From Azadirachta indica (taxonomy: Eukaryota; Streptophyta; Magnoliopsida; Sapindales; Meliaceae), in contig CM040444.1 of NCBI GenBank assembly GCA_022749755.1, positions 6,017,009-6,081,008 of the forward strand: a stretch of 64,000 nucleotides of DNA, read 5' to 3'. The position numbers and the translations under genes are program-made. Numbering within the stretch: the stretch's first letter is position 1; each line of letters starts with the position of its first letter. The notes under the pieces were generated by a model, which was given only the letters and a program-made list of their open reading frames with translations, was not told the DNA's origin and searched no databases. Positions 11,827 through 24,792 of the stretch are shown one piece after another.

Positions 11827-14800
11827 CTTTTTATGAAGTCCGTCGATCCTATGAGCTAAGCCCATCTTCCCAGCTATTAGGCTATAGGCCCAAGACTATT
11901 TTCCCAAATATCAAGCCCCCTAGTTTCCAGTGAAAATGGTTTTCATTTGAAACTTCATTTTTCAAGTACTCAAATTCCAATTTGAATGGCACCTATCCAA
12001 CAAGAACATCGAGTGAGCATGATTTGCAATTTATCTGACCAGACACTTTTTCTTGAACACCTTACTCATTCAGCAAGTGAGGAGAAAAGATTACCTGGTG
12101 GCTGAACACGAAATCATGTCATGACTGTTGAAGTTCAAAATATGCGCTAATGATGCTAAAATGTGCCCGCATTTCACCTTGATCTTCGTGTCAACAATTA
12201 ACCTGCGTAAATACTCATAACCGTTACTGTGTATAGACCCTTCATCTGGCTGCTAAGTGCTCTAGCGTGATTGGTTTATCACAGCTGCAGAAAATGAATA
12301 TTAACAAATGGCTTCGTGGTCACATTTCAGCCGTCTATTTCAATTACAACGTGGAACGAATGGGATATAAATTCCACCCTTATCCTATATTTAACACTTT
12401 ACTCATTTCATTTTTCCTACAAAACCCAGGAATTTTCTCTACCTTTTATAGTCTTCCATTGCTGTTTTCTCTCTAGTTCACAAAAAAAACTCTGTTTTGC
12501 CCTTGACATTGTCTCTTGCTTCCCCGGTTGATTTCTTTATTTTGGTAAATTTCCTTTCTCGTAGCATATTCCTGGATTTTCATGCTTTTCTCTTAGTTAG
12601 TTTCGTGATTTATGCATTATTTCGAACTTACTTTTCACACTTTTAAGACACTAGAGAGGATTCAAAAATCTAGATGAACCATAGGAACTATTTCAGAATC
12701 CTACAAGGGTGCTTTGATTTCCCTTAGCTGAGTAGGGGCTTTTGTCGGATTTAGATGGTAGCTTAGGAACCTTACAATAGCCCTTAGAGCCAAGTGGAAT
12801 TATCTTCTTCCTAAATAGAACTAACACCCAACTATAGCTTTATCTCATGTTGGATGCCAAACTAATCAGACTATATTGCTATTTGCCTAAGTTTGTTGTA
12901 GCAGGATGTGAAAACTTAATATGAAGAACATCCCCAGTAGCCTAAGAAGCGAATTTGATACTTCCTGAACAAGCTTATCCGAGACAAATTATGAAGCTTG
13001 GAATAAACTTCCTCGTAGGGTTAGAGCTGAACTCATTAGGGAATATAGAACCATTCCCTTAAAAATAGCTCAACCCTTAGCCATTTTTTACCCTGACACC
13101 GAGATCCCCTTAACTATCTTAAATCCTAAATCAAATGCCTTAAATTTTTTTACTGTGAACTTGAAGAGGTGATTTTATCTGATAGCTCTTCTAACTATAT
13201 AAAGGGAGGAATGGACCCTGAATAGACTAATGCGGGAGACTAGGAAGTTCTTTAAAACCTCATAAATAGGACAACTCATTAATGAGATCCACTCGTGCCT
13301 TCTCTCCCAACCCTTGAACATATATTCAAAGCACTCCCCATTCCAAGCAATAAGGGGATGGAAATTTGAGTGAGAGAATGACGAGTTTGAGAATGAGCAA
13401 GCTGAATCAGACTCCAAAGCAAACCCTCATAACAGCCAGGCTCCTTTAACTTAATACCCTTCCCTAGATATAACTAGGGAAAATAGCCCATTCAAGGCCG
13501 ATAAGTTCCTGTCTAATATCATTAAGGTCGACTTGGTGGCTTTTTGAAAACTCTACAAAATTTCTAACTCGATTACCTTTAAAGTCCCTAAAGCCAATGA
13601 GTTCCCAAGTCATTCACGGGGGATGAAGTAGCCTTTGATAAAGAGTTGTTTCTCCTTGGGACTAAACTACCATTACAACCATACTTTACTGCCTTGTTCT
13701 ACGGCCTCGGGATTCCTCCTTATCAGCTTAATTTGAATGAGTGGAGAACCATCACTAGATTGTACATGGTTTAGGATATGGCCAGGCAAATCCCACCAAC
13801 CATCAGCGAAATTAAATATTTATTCTTACTTAAGAAAGGGTTAAAAAAACACCCAAACTTATATTACCTTCAAGCCCGTACCCAGGTCCATAGATTAGTT
13901 ATCAGTAACCTTACTTGTAATACAAATTATAAGGACAAATAGTTCTTCATGAGAAAGGACTGGTGCCAATTTTCCTTAACTGAGATAAACATATATAGCT
14001 TTATGCCCCATCCATTCAAACTTGTTCTTCGTAAGTACATCCCATAAGGTTAGACTGAAATACTAGATTCTTTATGCTCAATGCCCTTACTGAGATTTAC
14101 TGACTTTTTTCCTTATTTTACAGTTGCCTAGGGTTCAAAGCCTGACTTAGCCGCTCTCCTCTTGTCGAAGATCAACATGAAGCGTGTACACCAAGCTAAT
14201 CAGAAAACTCTGCTTTCCGCTGATCAGCTTATTGCCTCTATGCTTATAGAGGTCACTCCTACCCGAGAAGAGTTTAGGATCATTCTTCAGATAGAAAAAG
14301 ATTCGTCTCAAATGTATCTTTAGGTAGAAAATAGTTTGTTCATCTCTCTCTCTCTTTTTTTTTTAAATATCTTTTATTCATTATACGTTTTTGCCTTCTA
14401 TGCCCCACAGGGAAGATAGCTTCAACAAACGGAAGAGAAAAACTTCTAAACTCCTTAGGGTCTACCTTTCTTTTTTGGAGACTCCAACTGGGGCCTCGAT
14501 ATAGAAGCAACAAAAGCCTCTGAAAAAATCTGAACAGGTCAAGAGGATCAGAAAAAGGCAGCTGATGAAAAGGCGAAAGGGAAGAAGGTGGACTAAGGAT
14601 CCAAGAAGGATGAGAAAGAGCCTCTAAAAGATAAAGGAAAATGCCCAACGGAAGCTTCTAAAAGTGGTGAGGAGAGGCTGTCCAAAAAGCAACATTCTAA
14701 ACAGGATGAAGAAGTTGTTGAAATAGACAATCTCTCCTGGTCAGATATCCTGGAAGAGAAAAAAAAGTTGTTTTGAGCATCTTATCCCCTTTATCAATTA

Positions 14801-15540
14801 CTTGGCCTGTTTAGTTGACTCTTTTTGTCTTCTCAGGCAAGGTTGCCAGCACCGATGCTATTCTGAAGAAAATTCACCGATAGCATGGCAGGGTAATCAC
14901 CTTATACACTCCCTTCATGTTTTATTGTGATAGCATTATCTGATATGTCATTCAGTTGGTAAAGGCGTTCCATTATCTTAGCTTACATATTGAGCGTGCT
15001 AAGGAACGCTCAATTGCAAACGTAAACTTGTCTAAATTGATAAACTAGCTGACTTCGAAGAAAGATATGTTAGAGAAGATACTGAAGGAATTAGAGAAGT
15101 AGGAGGAACTATTAGAAGCTTAGCTGAGCAGGGAGACGAAGAAATGGGCAAGAGAATACAGCGCCTTTGAAGATAAAGCTACCGGTCTTTAAGCTCAAGT
15201 GTTTGCGGTTGGGTCTTGTGTTGCCGATCTCACTCATACCAAAAAAGACCTAGAGGATGAACTCACCCGAACCAAAGCCAAGATGGAAGAATAATGCGAT
15301 GCCTCTACTAAGAAAGCTTTGGAGTTGGCTTACATGATCTTCCAGAAGAAGCACGAGGATCTCGACCTAGGTTGGCTTTTTGATGATCTTAACATTCCCT
15401 GACCCGTTCAGTTAAAAGCAGAGGAACCCGGGGAGACATTTATTGAAGAGCCTTCTCAGGGTTCTAACTACATAGAGCATGTGGCAGTGGTTGGGGAGCA
15501 AGTTTCGGGTCTCTTTTCCACAAGTTGATAATGTTTCAGA
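11827..15540 (-). mobile_element. Second Tat-like element fragment, inverted relative to the first
   Basis: By analogy with 1-5330, the antisense ORF reads on + here, so the parent retroelement would lie on -. 11827-12860 is non-coding and may be LTR or leader sequence; it contains a TATA-like GGGATATAAATTCC near 12362-12375 and pyrimidine-rich DNA around 12400-12560. 12900-15535 holds the ORF remnant. The pol region expected further right is absent; the LINE fragment starts instead near 15541. No clean TG...CA ends or target duplication were found. Confidence 0.5.
12900..15535 (+). pseudogene. aORF-like retroelement protein remnant, fuller copy
   Basis: A long region of broken coding sequence on +. 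Around 13690-13770 it reads LFYGLGIPPYQLNLNEWRTI, which resembles the plant 'putative gypsy-type transposon' domain, where GL.P.Q..PN.WR is usual. 14560-14760 is lysine- and glutamate-rich and low in complexity. 14990-15330 is coiled-coil-like with many K, E and L. It ends with HEDLDLGWLFDDLNIP near 15355-15400 and a short acidic tail. Many in-frame stops show it is dead. The second half aligns to the - strand of 4075-5330. Function of these proteins in intact elements is not established. Confidence 0.55.
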
Positions 15541-16436
15541 TCTCTGGCTTTGTATTATAAAGCAAACTTTCAGCCGTTAGTTGTACAACCTTTGGTCGGT
15601 GACCTCCGTTTATACGTTCTACTTCCTGTGGAAGATGCGCAATCGTTCGCTATGAGGATGAACAGCCTTCTTTTCGGAGACTTCAATCAGATATCTTAGC
15701 TCAGCTTAGTTATTTTGCAAGGTTCTGCCTGGATTATGTTTCCTTTGGGTCGGATAGAGATTTATTGACGGATTTAGGTATTGCTTGGAATTTGGGTAAA
15801 GTTCCTAAAGTCATGATTCTTTGTTGGCGTCGTCCTCATATTGGTTGGATCAAAGTGAATTCTGAGCATGGCGAAGGGTAATCCTGTAGCCGCGGCATGA
15901 GGAGGTCTCTTCCGTAATCATCTGGGCGAGTTTATTGGTGACTGTGGCTTGTCGTTAGGCTAACGTTCGACTTATTTTGCAGAGATAATGGCAGTGATTT
16001 TGGCAATTGAATTGGCTTATGGTAAAGGGTGGAACCATCTCTGGCTGGAACGCGACTCTCTCCTGGTCATTCGTCTTCTTATGAACAAAAGCCTCATTCC
16101 GCTTTGGTCTCTACACAATCGGTGGCTTAGTTGTTTGGTCTTTATTTCTCAAATGAAGTTCCGCTTTTCTCCTGCTTTTCAAGAAACAAATTCGGTTGCA
16201 GATGCTATTTCTAATTTGAATTTGTAGCATGAGTCTCTTTACTAGTGGTCTTCTTTCACATGATGCGAGTGGCTTCCCCTGCTACTGTTTTTCTTAGTTG
16301 GGATGGTTTTTATTTTTTGGACTTTTGGCGTTGTTAAACGGTCAGGTGTCATGTCCCCCTTCTGTTTGTTTTCGGCTTTCAGTTTCATGTTTCCTTTAAT
16401 AAATCCGGCCTTTAAGGCTTTGCTCCGAAAAAAAAA
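15541..16436 (+). mobile_element. 5'-truncated LINE, RNase H end and 3' UTR
   Basis: Near 15830 the frame reads RPHIGWIKVNSEHGEG, then GLFRNHLGEFIGDCGLSLG and, after a stop, FAEIMAVILAIELAYGKGW with WLERDSLLVIRLL. This is the RNase H domain found at the C-terminus of plant LINE ORF2 (VNTDGS, GG..R...G.F, AE..A...A...A...G, E.DS). A 79-codon open stretch lies at 15988-16227. A 3' UTR follows and ends in a short A run at about 16428-16437, the usual LINE terminus. The first catalytic DG pair appears changed to EH and a stop follows, so it is inactive. The upstream RT is missing, consistent with 5' truncation. Confidence 0.8.
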
Positions 16437-17945
16437 ATGACATGCAACTGCTCTAAAGCCCGTCAAAAATACATTAATTACAAGAATGAAAATTCAGTTA
16501 CAAATACATAATTCTATTTATAAAATTCTAAATTATTAATTTGTAATAACAATTGTAAATAATGAATTAATTGTCATAAACAATGTCTTGATATAATATA
16601 AATGTTAAAAATACGATTATTTTGATGATAGAATATAATCACAAGTACATAGATGATTTCTCGAAAACAATACTACTAATTAACTATTGTACTTATAAAT
16701 AACAAATTAACAATTGAAAATTTTTTTCAGAATATATTTTTGTAAAATAAATTAATTCCAATAATTAAATTATAAGTAATTTTTTATATCGTAAAATAAA
16801 TTTTATCAATTCATTAAAGTAATCGAGAAAAATATATAAATAGTAAAAAATAATACCTCTTACATATAATAATAAAAAGGCATACAACATTATATCAGTA
16901 ACTCTACAACTTCTAAGAATATCAAATGTCATCAAAAGCACTAGTCGAAACTCCATCATCATGTGTATTTTAATATGATATTTTGCATAAAAATATTAGA
17001 AATAAAAGAAATTAAAATTGATATAGAAAAAGTAAATAACTAGAAATTAGAAATAGGTATAAAAAATGTGAGTAAATGGATCATACAACATTATTATTGA
17101 AAGAGAAAAATAGTCAATCTTGTAATATGGGCTAAAAATAATAACAATAATAGCACAAATTAGTTCAAACGTAATGATTTCCATGCATGCATATTTAATA
17201 AAAATAGAATAATAAACTCTTAAAGCTGATAAATCTCGAGAGTAGTAATAATGATAATAATGACAACAATAACAACAATAATAGTAACAATCAAAAATTA
17301 AATGTACCCATTACGATCAAATAATTAAATATCAAATTTTTAAACCTTACACAAAGTCACACACCTATAGAAGAGAATTTTAAACAAGGGATAAGTATAA
17401 AAGGAAAAGAAAACCACGCGGCAATTCCATAAAAAAATATATGAAAGTATTTTTTCTACGTTTTAGTCAATAATTGCAGTCTTTTTTTAAGTGGAAAAAG
17501 AAAGAAAAAATATTTATATGTTACATATGATGATACACACACACACTATTAGCCTAAGCCTCATAAACCATTGTTTTGATGAAAACAAATATTGACATCT
17601 TTCACTCACCAAATTGTTTCAATCATAACAATTGAAATTCTATCGAAAATGTCTTACTTCTAATTGCTAGCAGCTGTCGGTGATGCCCGTAAATGAACTA
17701 GTTAGAAATTCTCTAATTTCGACAAACTGTCACAAATGATATTAGAAACGTTAAATTTTTGACCAAATGATCTAATCAAAATAAATGTATTATCAATCAC
17801 ATGTAAATGTTGTAAAGTCCATCAAAATTGGATTAATTGCAAGGATGAAAAAATAGTCACAAATACATAATTCTACTTATAAAATCTTATATTATCAATT
17901 TATGATACAATAATAAATAATGAATTAATCATCATAAACAAATTT
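16437..17945. repeat. Satellite B: isolated copy, about 1.1 units
   Basis: Starts with a TAAAGCCCGTCAAAAATA form of the unit landmark (consensus near GTAAAGTCCATCAAAAATAG) directly after the LINE A tail and meets the same landmark again near 17812, a spacing of about 1.36 kb. The order of sub-motifs (CATAAACAATGTCTTGATAT, GGATCATACAACATTATTAT, GATTTCCATGCATGCATAT, ACACACACTATTAGCC) matches the array at 39826-49603. It breaks off around 17945. No coding sequence is visible. Confidence 0.9.
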
Positions 17946-18779
17946 TATAGATTAAATTACAAAATAAAACTAATTACATTCTTCAAGCTTCATCCACCAA
18001 AACCAATTTCACCAATGATTTCATCTCTTGGTTCTTTTTTTTTTTCTGTTTTTAATTTAACAGCATTCATTTGCATAAGGAAATGCACTAGTCAAAATAA
18101 ATTAAAACTTAAATCTTCTAATTCTAATAAAACACTCATTGAGCTCTCATATTTCCAACAAGACACTCACTAAACTCTCAAAAGTTTGAATTTGGATAGA
18201 AACAAAATCTTTATAGCAATCAAAAACTCGTAATTAAAAGCAGCAATATCCAACTAAGAAGTAAAAATTGAAAAAAATATATGTAACAAGGCTGTAGAAA
18301 AAAAGTGAAGTAGTAGAACCAAAGGGCACAGAAAACTATAGTAGAAAAACAATCCAATAGCAACAAACAAGCAATTTTAGAACAAAAAAGCAGTACAAAG
18401 TCCAAAAGCAATAACCAAAAACAAGAAGCAACAATAATCCAAAGACAACCCAGAAATTTTTTTTTTTACCAAAATTTTACGCACTCGTTCTTCAAAGTTC
18501 TTTACAAAATAAAATACCTTTTGAAACGGATCTAAAAACAAGAAACTTTCAAGTAGATTATACCTTAGAACTTCAGGAGGCTAATAATTACAAATAGATT
18601 ATTAAGCTTTTGAAGTATTTGATATCTCTATTTTACTACATGACTATGCTTAATTTATCTATCATTAAATAGTATACTTAATGTCGTTTGGTTAGTTTAG
18701 AATATTTATTTTTTTTAAGCATTTTGGTTTTATTTTGCAAGTATTAAGGTGTTTTGACAAAAAAAGATAAAAATAGAGC
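17946..18779. other. Intergenic, no gene seen
   Basis: AT-rich, with A runs on + and scattered CAA/CAG-rich sequence around 18230-18430. The 63-codon reading frame on - there is compositionally biased and matches nothing I recognise. No RNA gene or repeat boundary is clear. Confidence 0.5.
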
Positions 18780-19660
18780 ACAAGTGCAAGTCTACGAGCC
18801 TCTCCATTGATCTTGGGCTAAAGTACTGGAAATCGACATTTTGAGTATGGTGTCTTAAAATAGTGATAACTTTGTCTAAGCAACTCAAAATCACAATCTG
18901 CTTATGGTTTTAGAAACTAGACATCTAAAGCTTCAATTTAATATGTCATGGGTAGTAACTATGACATGGCTGTGCCATGCTTGTTGTTTCTCCATGCGAA
19001 GGCTACCCTTTGGTAGTAACCATGGTGTGGCCACACCAAGCCATGGTGTGCCCATGCCATACACACTCTCGCCCCCACGCCGCTACACCAAAACATTGCC
19101 TCTATGCCACCTGAGTTCAAACTTGATGATTTTGCACGATTTTTGGCTCTTAAATCAAGACAACTAATGGCTTGATTTAGACTTATCTTAAGTTTATATA
19201 TATGTTTTTTGGGGGAAACCCACCATATCCAAAAACAAGAAAGAGGTTTTTAGAGTGAGAGGTAGAGAAAAATGAGAGAGTTCTAATGAAAGAAAGTAGA
19301 AGAATCTACAAATTCTTTGAGAGGATTGAAAGATCACTTGAAGAATTGAGGATTTGAAGCTTGAATTCACCTAGTTCTATCTCTTAAACTCTGTAATTTG
19401 ATTTGGATTGTTATTATTTGTTGTCTTTTTTTTTAATAATGAATTTCAAGATGATACTAATGTTTGATATTGATATGTTAGGCTAATTTCTATATTTTAG
19501 GATTTTGATGTAACCTAGTTGAATTATGTTTTGATTGATTGGGAATTTGTTACTATAAGTATGTTTTATTCATTTACGTTTTCTTGCACTTAAGACTTCT
19601 AATTTGTTGGAAAATAAATTAGTTGAAATTATATGAATGAATGAACGCTTGAATGAATGA
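18780..19660 (+). mobile_element. Gypsy-type long LTR fragment (left part)
   Basis: Non-coding sequence whose style matches long LTRs of Athila/Tat-type plant gypsy elements: GGGCTAAAGTACTGGAAATC, then GTGATAACTTTGTCTAAGCA (near 18860), a transcript-like stretch, and GAAAGAGGTTTTTAGAGTGA (19240). The part from 19148 to 19660 is repeated at 21506-21714 (first half only) and at 55007-55520. It is cut at 19660, where copia integrase sequence begins. The lineage call rests on remembered style rather than an alignment. Confidence 0.5.
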
Positions 19661-21505
19661 TCGAGGAGGTGAATTGCTATCAAAGAGTTTGAAGAGCACT
19701 GCAAAGATGAAGGAATTAAATGACAACTAATATTTAAATATACTCCCTAACAAAATGGAGTTATAGAGTGAAAGAATCATACTATTGTTAAGATGGCAAA
19801 AAGTATGCTGAAACAAAAAGACTTCCCAACCACTTTTGGGCTGAAGCTGTCAACACTACAATTTACATCCTAAATCGTTCACCCATAAAAGCCGTTCTCA
19901 ATAAAACACCATATGAAGCTTATTACAAATGAAAGCCGAATGTTAACCATTTCAGAATTTTTGGGTGCGTAGCATATTCTTTCACTACTTCTCAACAAAG
20001 GGAAAATTTTGATCAAAAAGGTGAGAAATACATCTTTGTCCGCTACAGTGATGAATCAAAAGCATATTGCCTTTTTCATTCAAAGACAAAAAATTGGTGA
20101 TCTCAAGAGAAATTTGCTTTAATGAGATGAAGGCTTGGGAGTGGGAAAAACAAAACATCTCAAGAATATACCTCTATTGAAGCCAGCCCGTACAATAATG
20201 AGCTATATTCATCCAACAAATCAAGATCAACTCCATTTTGAGTCCGAACCTAAATCTCCACTAATTAGGAATTGCTTATTAAGAGAAATATACGATTTAT
20301 GTAATGTCGACTTTTTTTCTTGTAAACTAAAAAATTTCAAAGAAGCAGTGAAAGATAAAGTGTGGCAGCAAACAATGGATGAAGAAATCAGCACCATTGT
20401 GAAAAACCACACTTGGGAACTGGTTGATTTACCTGAAGGAAAAGAAGCAGTCGAATTAAAGTGAATTTACAGAACAAAATTCAATCAAGATGGTTTGATT
20501 CAGAAACACAAAGCACGTCTTGTTGCAAACCAGGCATTGACTTTAATGAAACTTTCGCACCAGTTGTCTGAATGGAGACCACACGGATTGTACTTGTACT
20601 TGCTACACAAGTAGAGCTACAAGCCTATCAATTTGATGTGCAATCTACATTCCAAAATGATGAGTTGGAAGAAAAAGTATATGTTGAGCAACCTCAAGGC
20701 TATGTTGTGAAAGAAAAAGAAAGCATGGTCTATCGGCTCAAAAAAGCTCTCTATGGGCTAAAGCAAGCTCTAAAAGCCTGGAATAGCAAAATAGACTAAT
20801 ACTTCCAACAAAGTGGCTTTCAAAAAAGCACAAATAAGCTCATTATACTTTAAAAAGGAAGGTGCACATGATTTTCTTATTGTTTGCCTTTATGTTGATG
20901 ACTTGATATATGCTAGCACTAACCTAAAAATAATAGAAAAGTTCAAGAAAGACATGATGGAAGAATATGAGATGATAGATCTTAGCCTTATGAAATAATT
21001 TCTTGGAATTCAAGTTCAGCAAGCAAAAGGAGTGATCCTTATCTTGCAAGAGAAATATACTGAAAACTTGCTAAAAAAGTTCAACATGTCCAATTGTAAA
21101 CCCATATTCAATTCCAATGGCCATGAACCAAAAGTTCCAACAAAATGATGAAGCAAAAAATGTGGATGCAACTCATTATCGTCGTCTGGTGGGATCCCTA
21201 ATGTATGTAACAAATATAAGGCTTGATATTGTTTATCCAGTCAGCATCATTTCTAGATTCATGAATGAACCCAGTCAAATTTACTACTCTACAGCAAAAA
21301 GAATTTTGTGATATCTAAAAGACACAAAAGGCCAAGGTACTAAATATGTGAAAGAAAATGATTATAGTCTTATTGGTTATACTAATAGTAATTGGGTAGG
21401 ATCTGTTGATGATAAAAAAGTAAATTTGGATATATTTTTTGCTTAGGCTCAAACCCAATTGCATGGTCCCCAAGAAAGCAAAGATTGTGGCCCTATCAAC
21501 AATGG
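19661..21505 (+). mobile_element. Truncated Ty1/copia element: integrase end to RNase H
   Basis: Starts inside the integrase core at GGEL-encoding sequence near 19670 and runs through the integrase-RT linker, RT and part of RNase H. Linker and RT motifs include KNHTWELVDLPEGKE (20400), QFDVQSTFQNDELEE (20630), [14 protein letters not shown] (20740) and the catalytic YVDDLIY (20890). RNase H ends at VALSTM-encoding sequence near 21503, before the catalytic E. A TGA replaces a Trp codon at 19930-19932 (KWKP context), and a small deletion near 20530 shifts frame where KGYSQQPG is expected. The same lesions occur in the copia element at 51019-55006. Confidence 0.9.
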
Positions 21506-21714
21506 CCCTTAAATCAAGACAACTAATGGCTTGATTTAAACTTATCTTAAGTTTATATATATGTTTTTTGGTGGAGAGCCACCATATCCAAAAACAAGAA
21601 AGAGGTTTTTAGAGTGAGAGGTGGAGAAAAAGGAGAGAGTTCTAATGAGAGAAAGTAGAAGAATCAACAAATTCTTCGAGAGGATTAGAAGATCACTTGA
21701 AGAATGGTTGTTAA
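21506..21714 (+). mobile_element. Gypsy-type LTR fragment, repeat of 19148-19360
   Basis: Begins at CTTAAATCAAGACAACTAAT, directly joined to the truncated copia RNase H, and follows 19148-19355 with few differences before ending near 21714 (after GATCACTTGAAGAATG). Together with 18780-19660 it leaves the copia fragment flanked by direct repeats of the same LTR segment. Confidence 0.8.
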
Positions 21715-22624
21715 CTTCCTACCGAGTTCATCAATCTCAAAAGTTTCGTCACTTTTTCTTATGGTTGCTTCTAAATTTTTCAGTTGTACATTTCATACAT
21801 TTTCCTTCAATTCACAGCTATTTTCAAGTAAAAAAATGAGTTACTTATTAACATCTACTTATCTTTAAAACTTAAGAATAAATCATGTATATAATAATAA
21901 GTTAGAAAAATTATATTTACTCTCAATTTTAGAAATGACTATTATTTAAAATGTTTTTAAAAAATTATTTGAATAAAATTGTCCCTAACAATTTTTATTG
22001 TGTTAAAAAAAATATATACTTTTAAGTATGATTTGAGTGCGAAAAAAGTTAAAATTAGTCATCTTTGAATAATTCTTTTATAAGACAATTTTATCTAAAA
22101 AAATATTTGTTTGCACATTTTTTAAAAACATTATAAATAGTAATTATTTCTAAAATTTGATATAAATAATAGTTATTATTAAAAATTTCTCAATAAATTA
22201 ACATAATAAATAAAAAACCGTTCTGGTTTAATATGAAACGTTAAAAGCTATCATGTACTATATACTGTTGGCTAATGTTATTTGCTGCCACGTTTGTGTC
22301 TAGTTGGAAAGAGAGACTTGAAAGCTATCAATTGGGCAGTGGAAACGAAAGGTCCAATCGAATTCAATTGTTGGCGGTGGCTTTAAAATGCATTCATTGA
22401 CCGATTGGTTTTTACCAAATAGAAGCTCCAATGTCACTGTTTTTTTATTCCAAATCGTCCCAATTTCAGTTCTTTGTAAGTATGAAGAATTGCATGAGTT
22501 TCCTGTAATCTAATTCTTCTCAACTAAATGTTTCTCCATCATATTAATGATTTTATCTCGTAAAATTCTGTGCTCATTATTATCGCTCATTTATTTATTT
22601 ATATGGTAGACAAAGCGTTTTAAA
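21715..22624. other. Intergenic, no gene seen
   Basis: AT-rich DNA without a supported gene, tandem repeat or element end. The unique DNA upstream of the GST duplication block lies here. Confidence 0.5.
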
Positions 22625-23552
22625 TATTATTATAGTTATAATAGAAAGTTAAGCCTTTAATTATTACATAAGAGTTCTTCTAATTATAAAGTTAAGCCTC
22701 TAATTATTACATAACAGCTCTTCTAATTATAATCTCTTTTGTGTCGCTTGCACATTTGAGCAACAGGAAAATGGAGTGTTTTTGCCGTTATGGAGCAAAG
22801 TGAAGAGATGGAAATCAAATTTGTAACTCTAAGATATATATTAAGGAAGGATGAATAAGCTCTTAACTTTAAATTATTTTTTACTTTATTTATATATTAT
22901 AGATTAAAATATTTTTAATAGTTAAAATTATATTTTATGTGTATTTATTACGATAAATTACAATTTAAATTTGCTTATTAAAAATGTATAAACTCAATAA
23001 TCTACAAAAGATATAAATAATAGAGTCGTAATATGGTTGAATTTATCTCTAAACTCGGTTTGTGATTGTTTTCACTATTTTGAGTTTCAAAAAAATTATT
23101 TAGTACACTAAACATCTATTAGACAATGTTAATTAGCACTTCAATTGATCTGTTTGATAATATTCTACAAACACTAATTTTAATTAAATTAGCACTTGAA
23201 GTGATTTTTAAATTGGCATCTAATTAAATTTTTTTGTTAAATTAATACTTAAAATATACTAAAAGTAATATTAAGTACTTGCAATTGATTATTATTATAT
23301 AAAATGTTTAAAAGGTCTACAATAAAATGGGTAATAATCCCATGATCTTTTTCATATTTATTTCAATCATAGTAAACTAAACGCAGAAAAATTAGCTGAT
23401 TTCTAGCATTATTACAGCAATAATTCAACAACGAAACATACAATACAAAGAACACAACAAGTTATTTCACATTTTCCCCCATCTTATTCACAAAAAACAT
23501 TCAAGTGAAGAGGAAAATTAAAATTAAAGCACATACATATAAAGCCAGCATG

Positions 23553-24760
<1,208 letters not shown>

Positions 24761-24784
24761 TTAATAAAGTACTAATAAAGTTGG

Positions 24785-24792
24785 TATTTATA
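24785..24792 (-). promoter_or_regulatory. TATA box of GST 1
   Basis: TATAAATA on - lies about 90 bp upstream of the ATG, leaving room for a 5' UTR of some 55-60 bp. It is conserved at 63190-63197. A palindromic TTACGTAA further upstream (25143-25150; 63550-63557 in copy 2) has the ACGT core of as-1/bZIP sites that often control tau GST genes; that role is inference. Confidence 0.65.

Noticed and set aside
12267..12531. Small ORFs after a TATA-like sequence
   Set aside because: They lie in the LTR/leader-like part of a dead retroelement and overlap in two frames with no family match.
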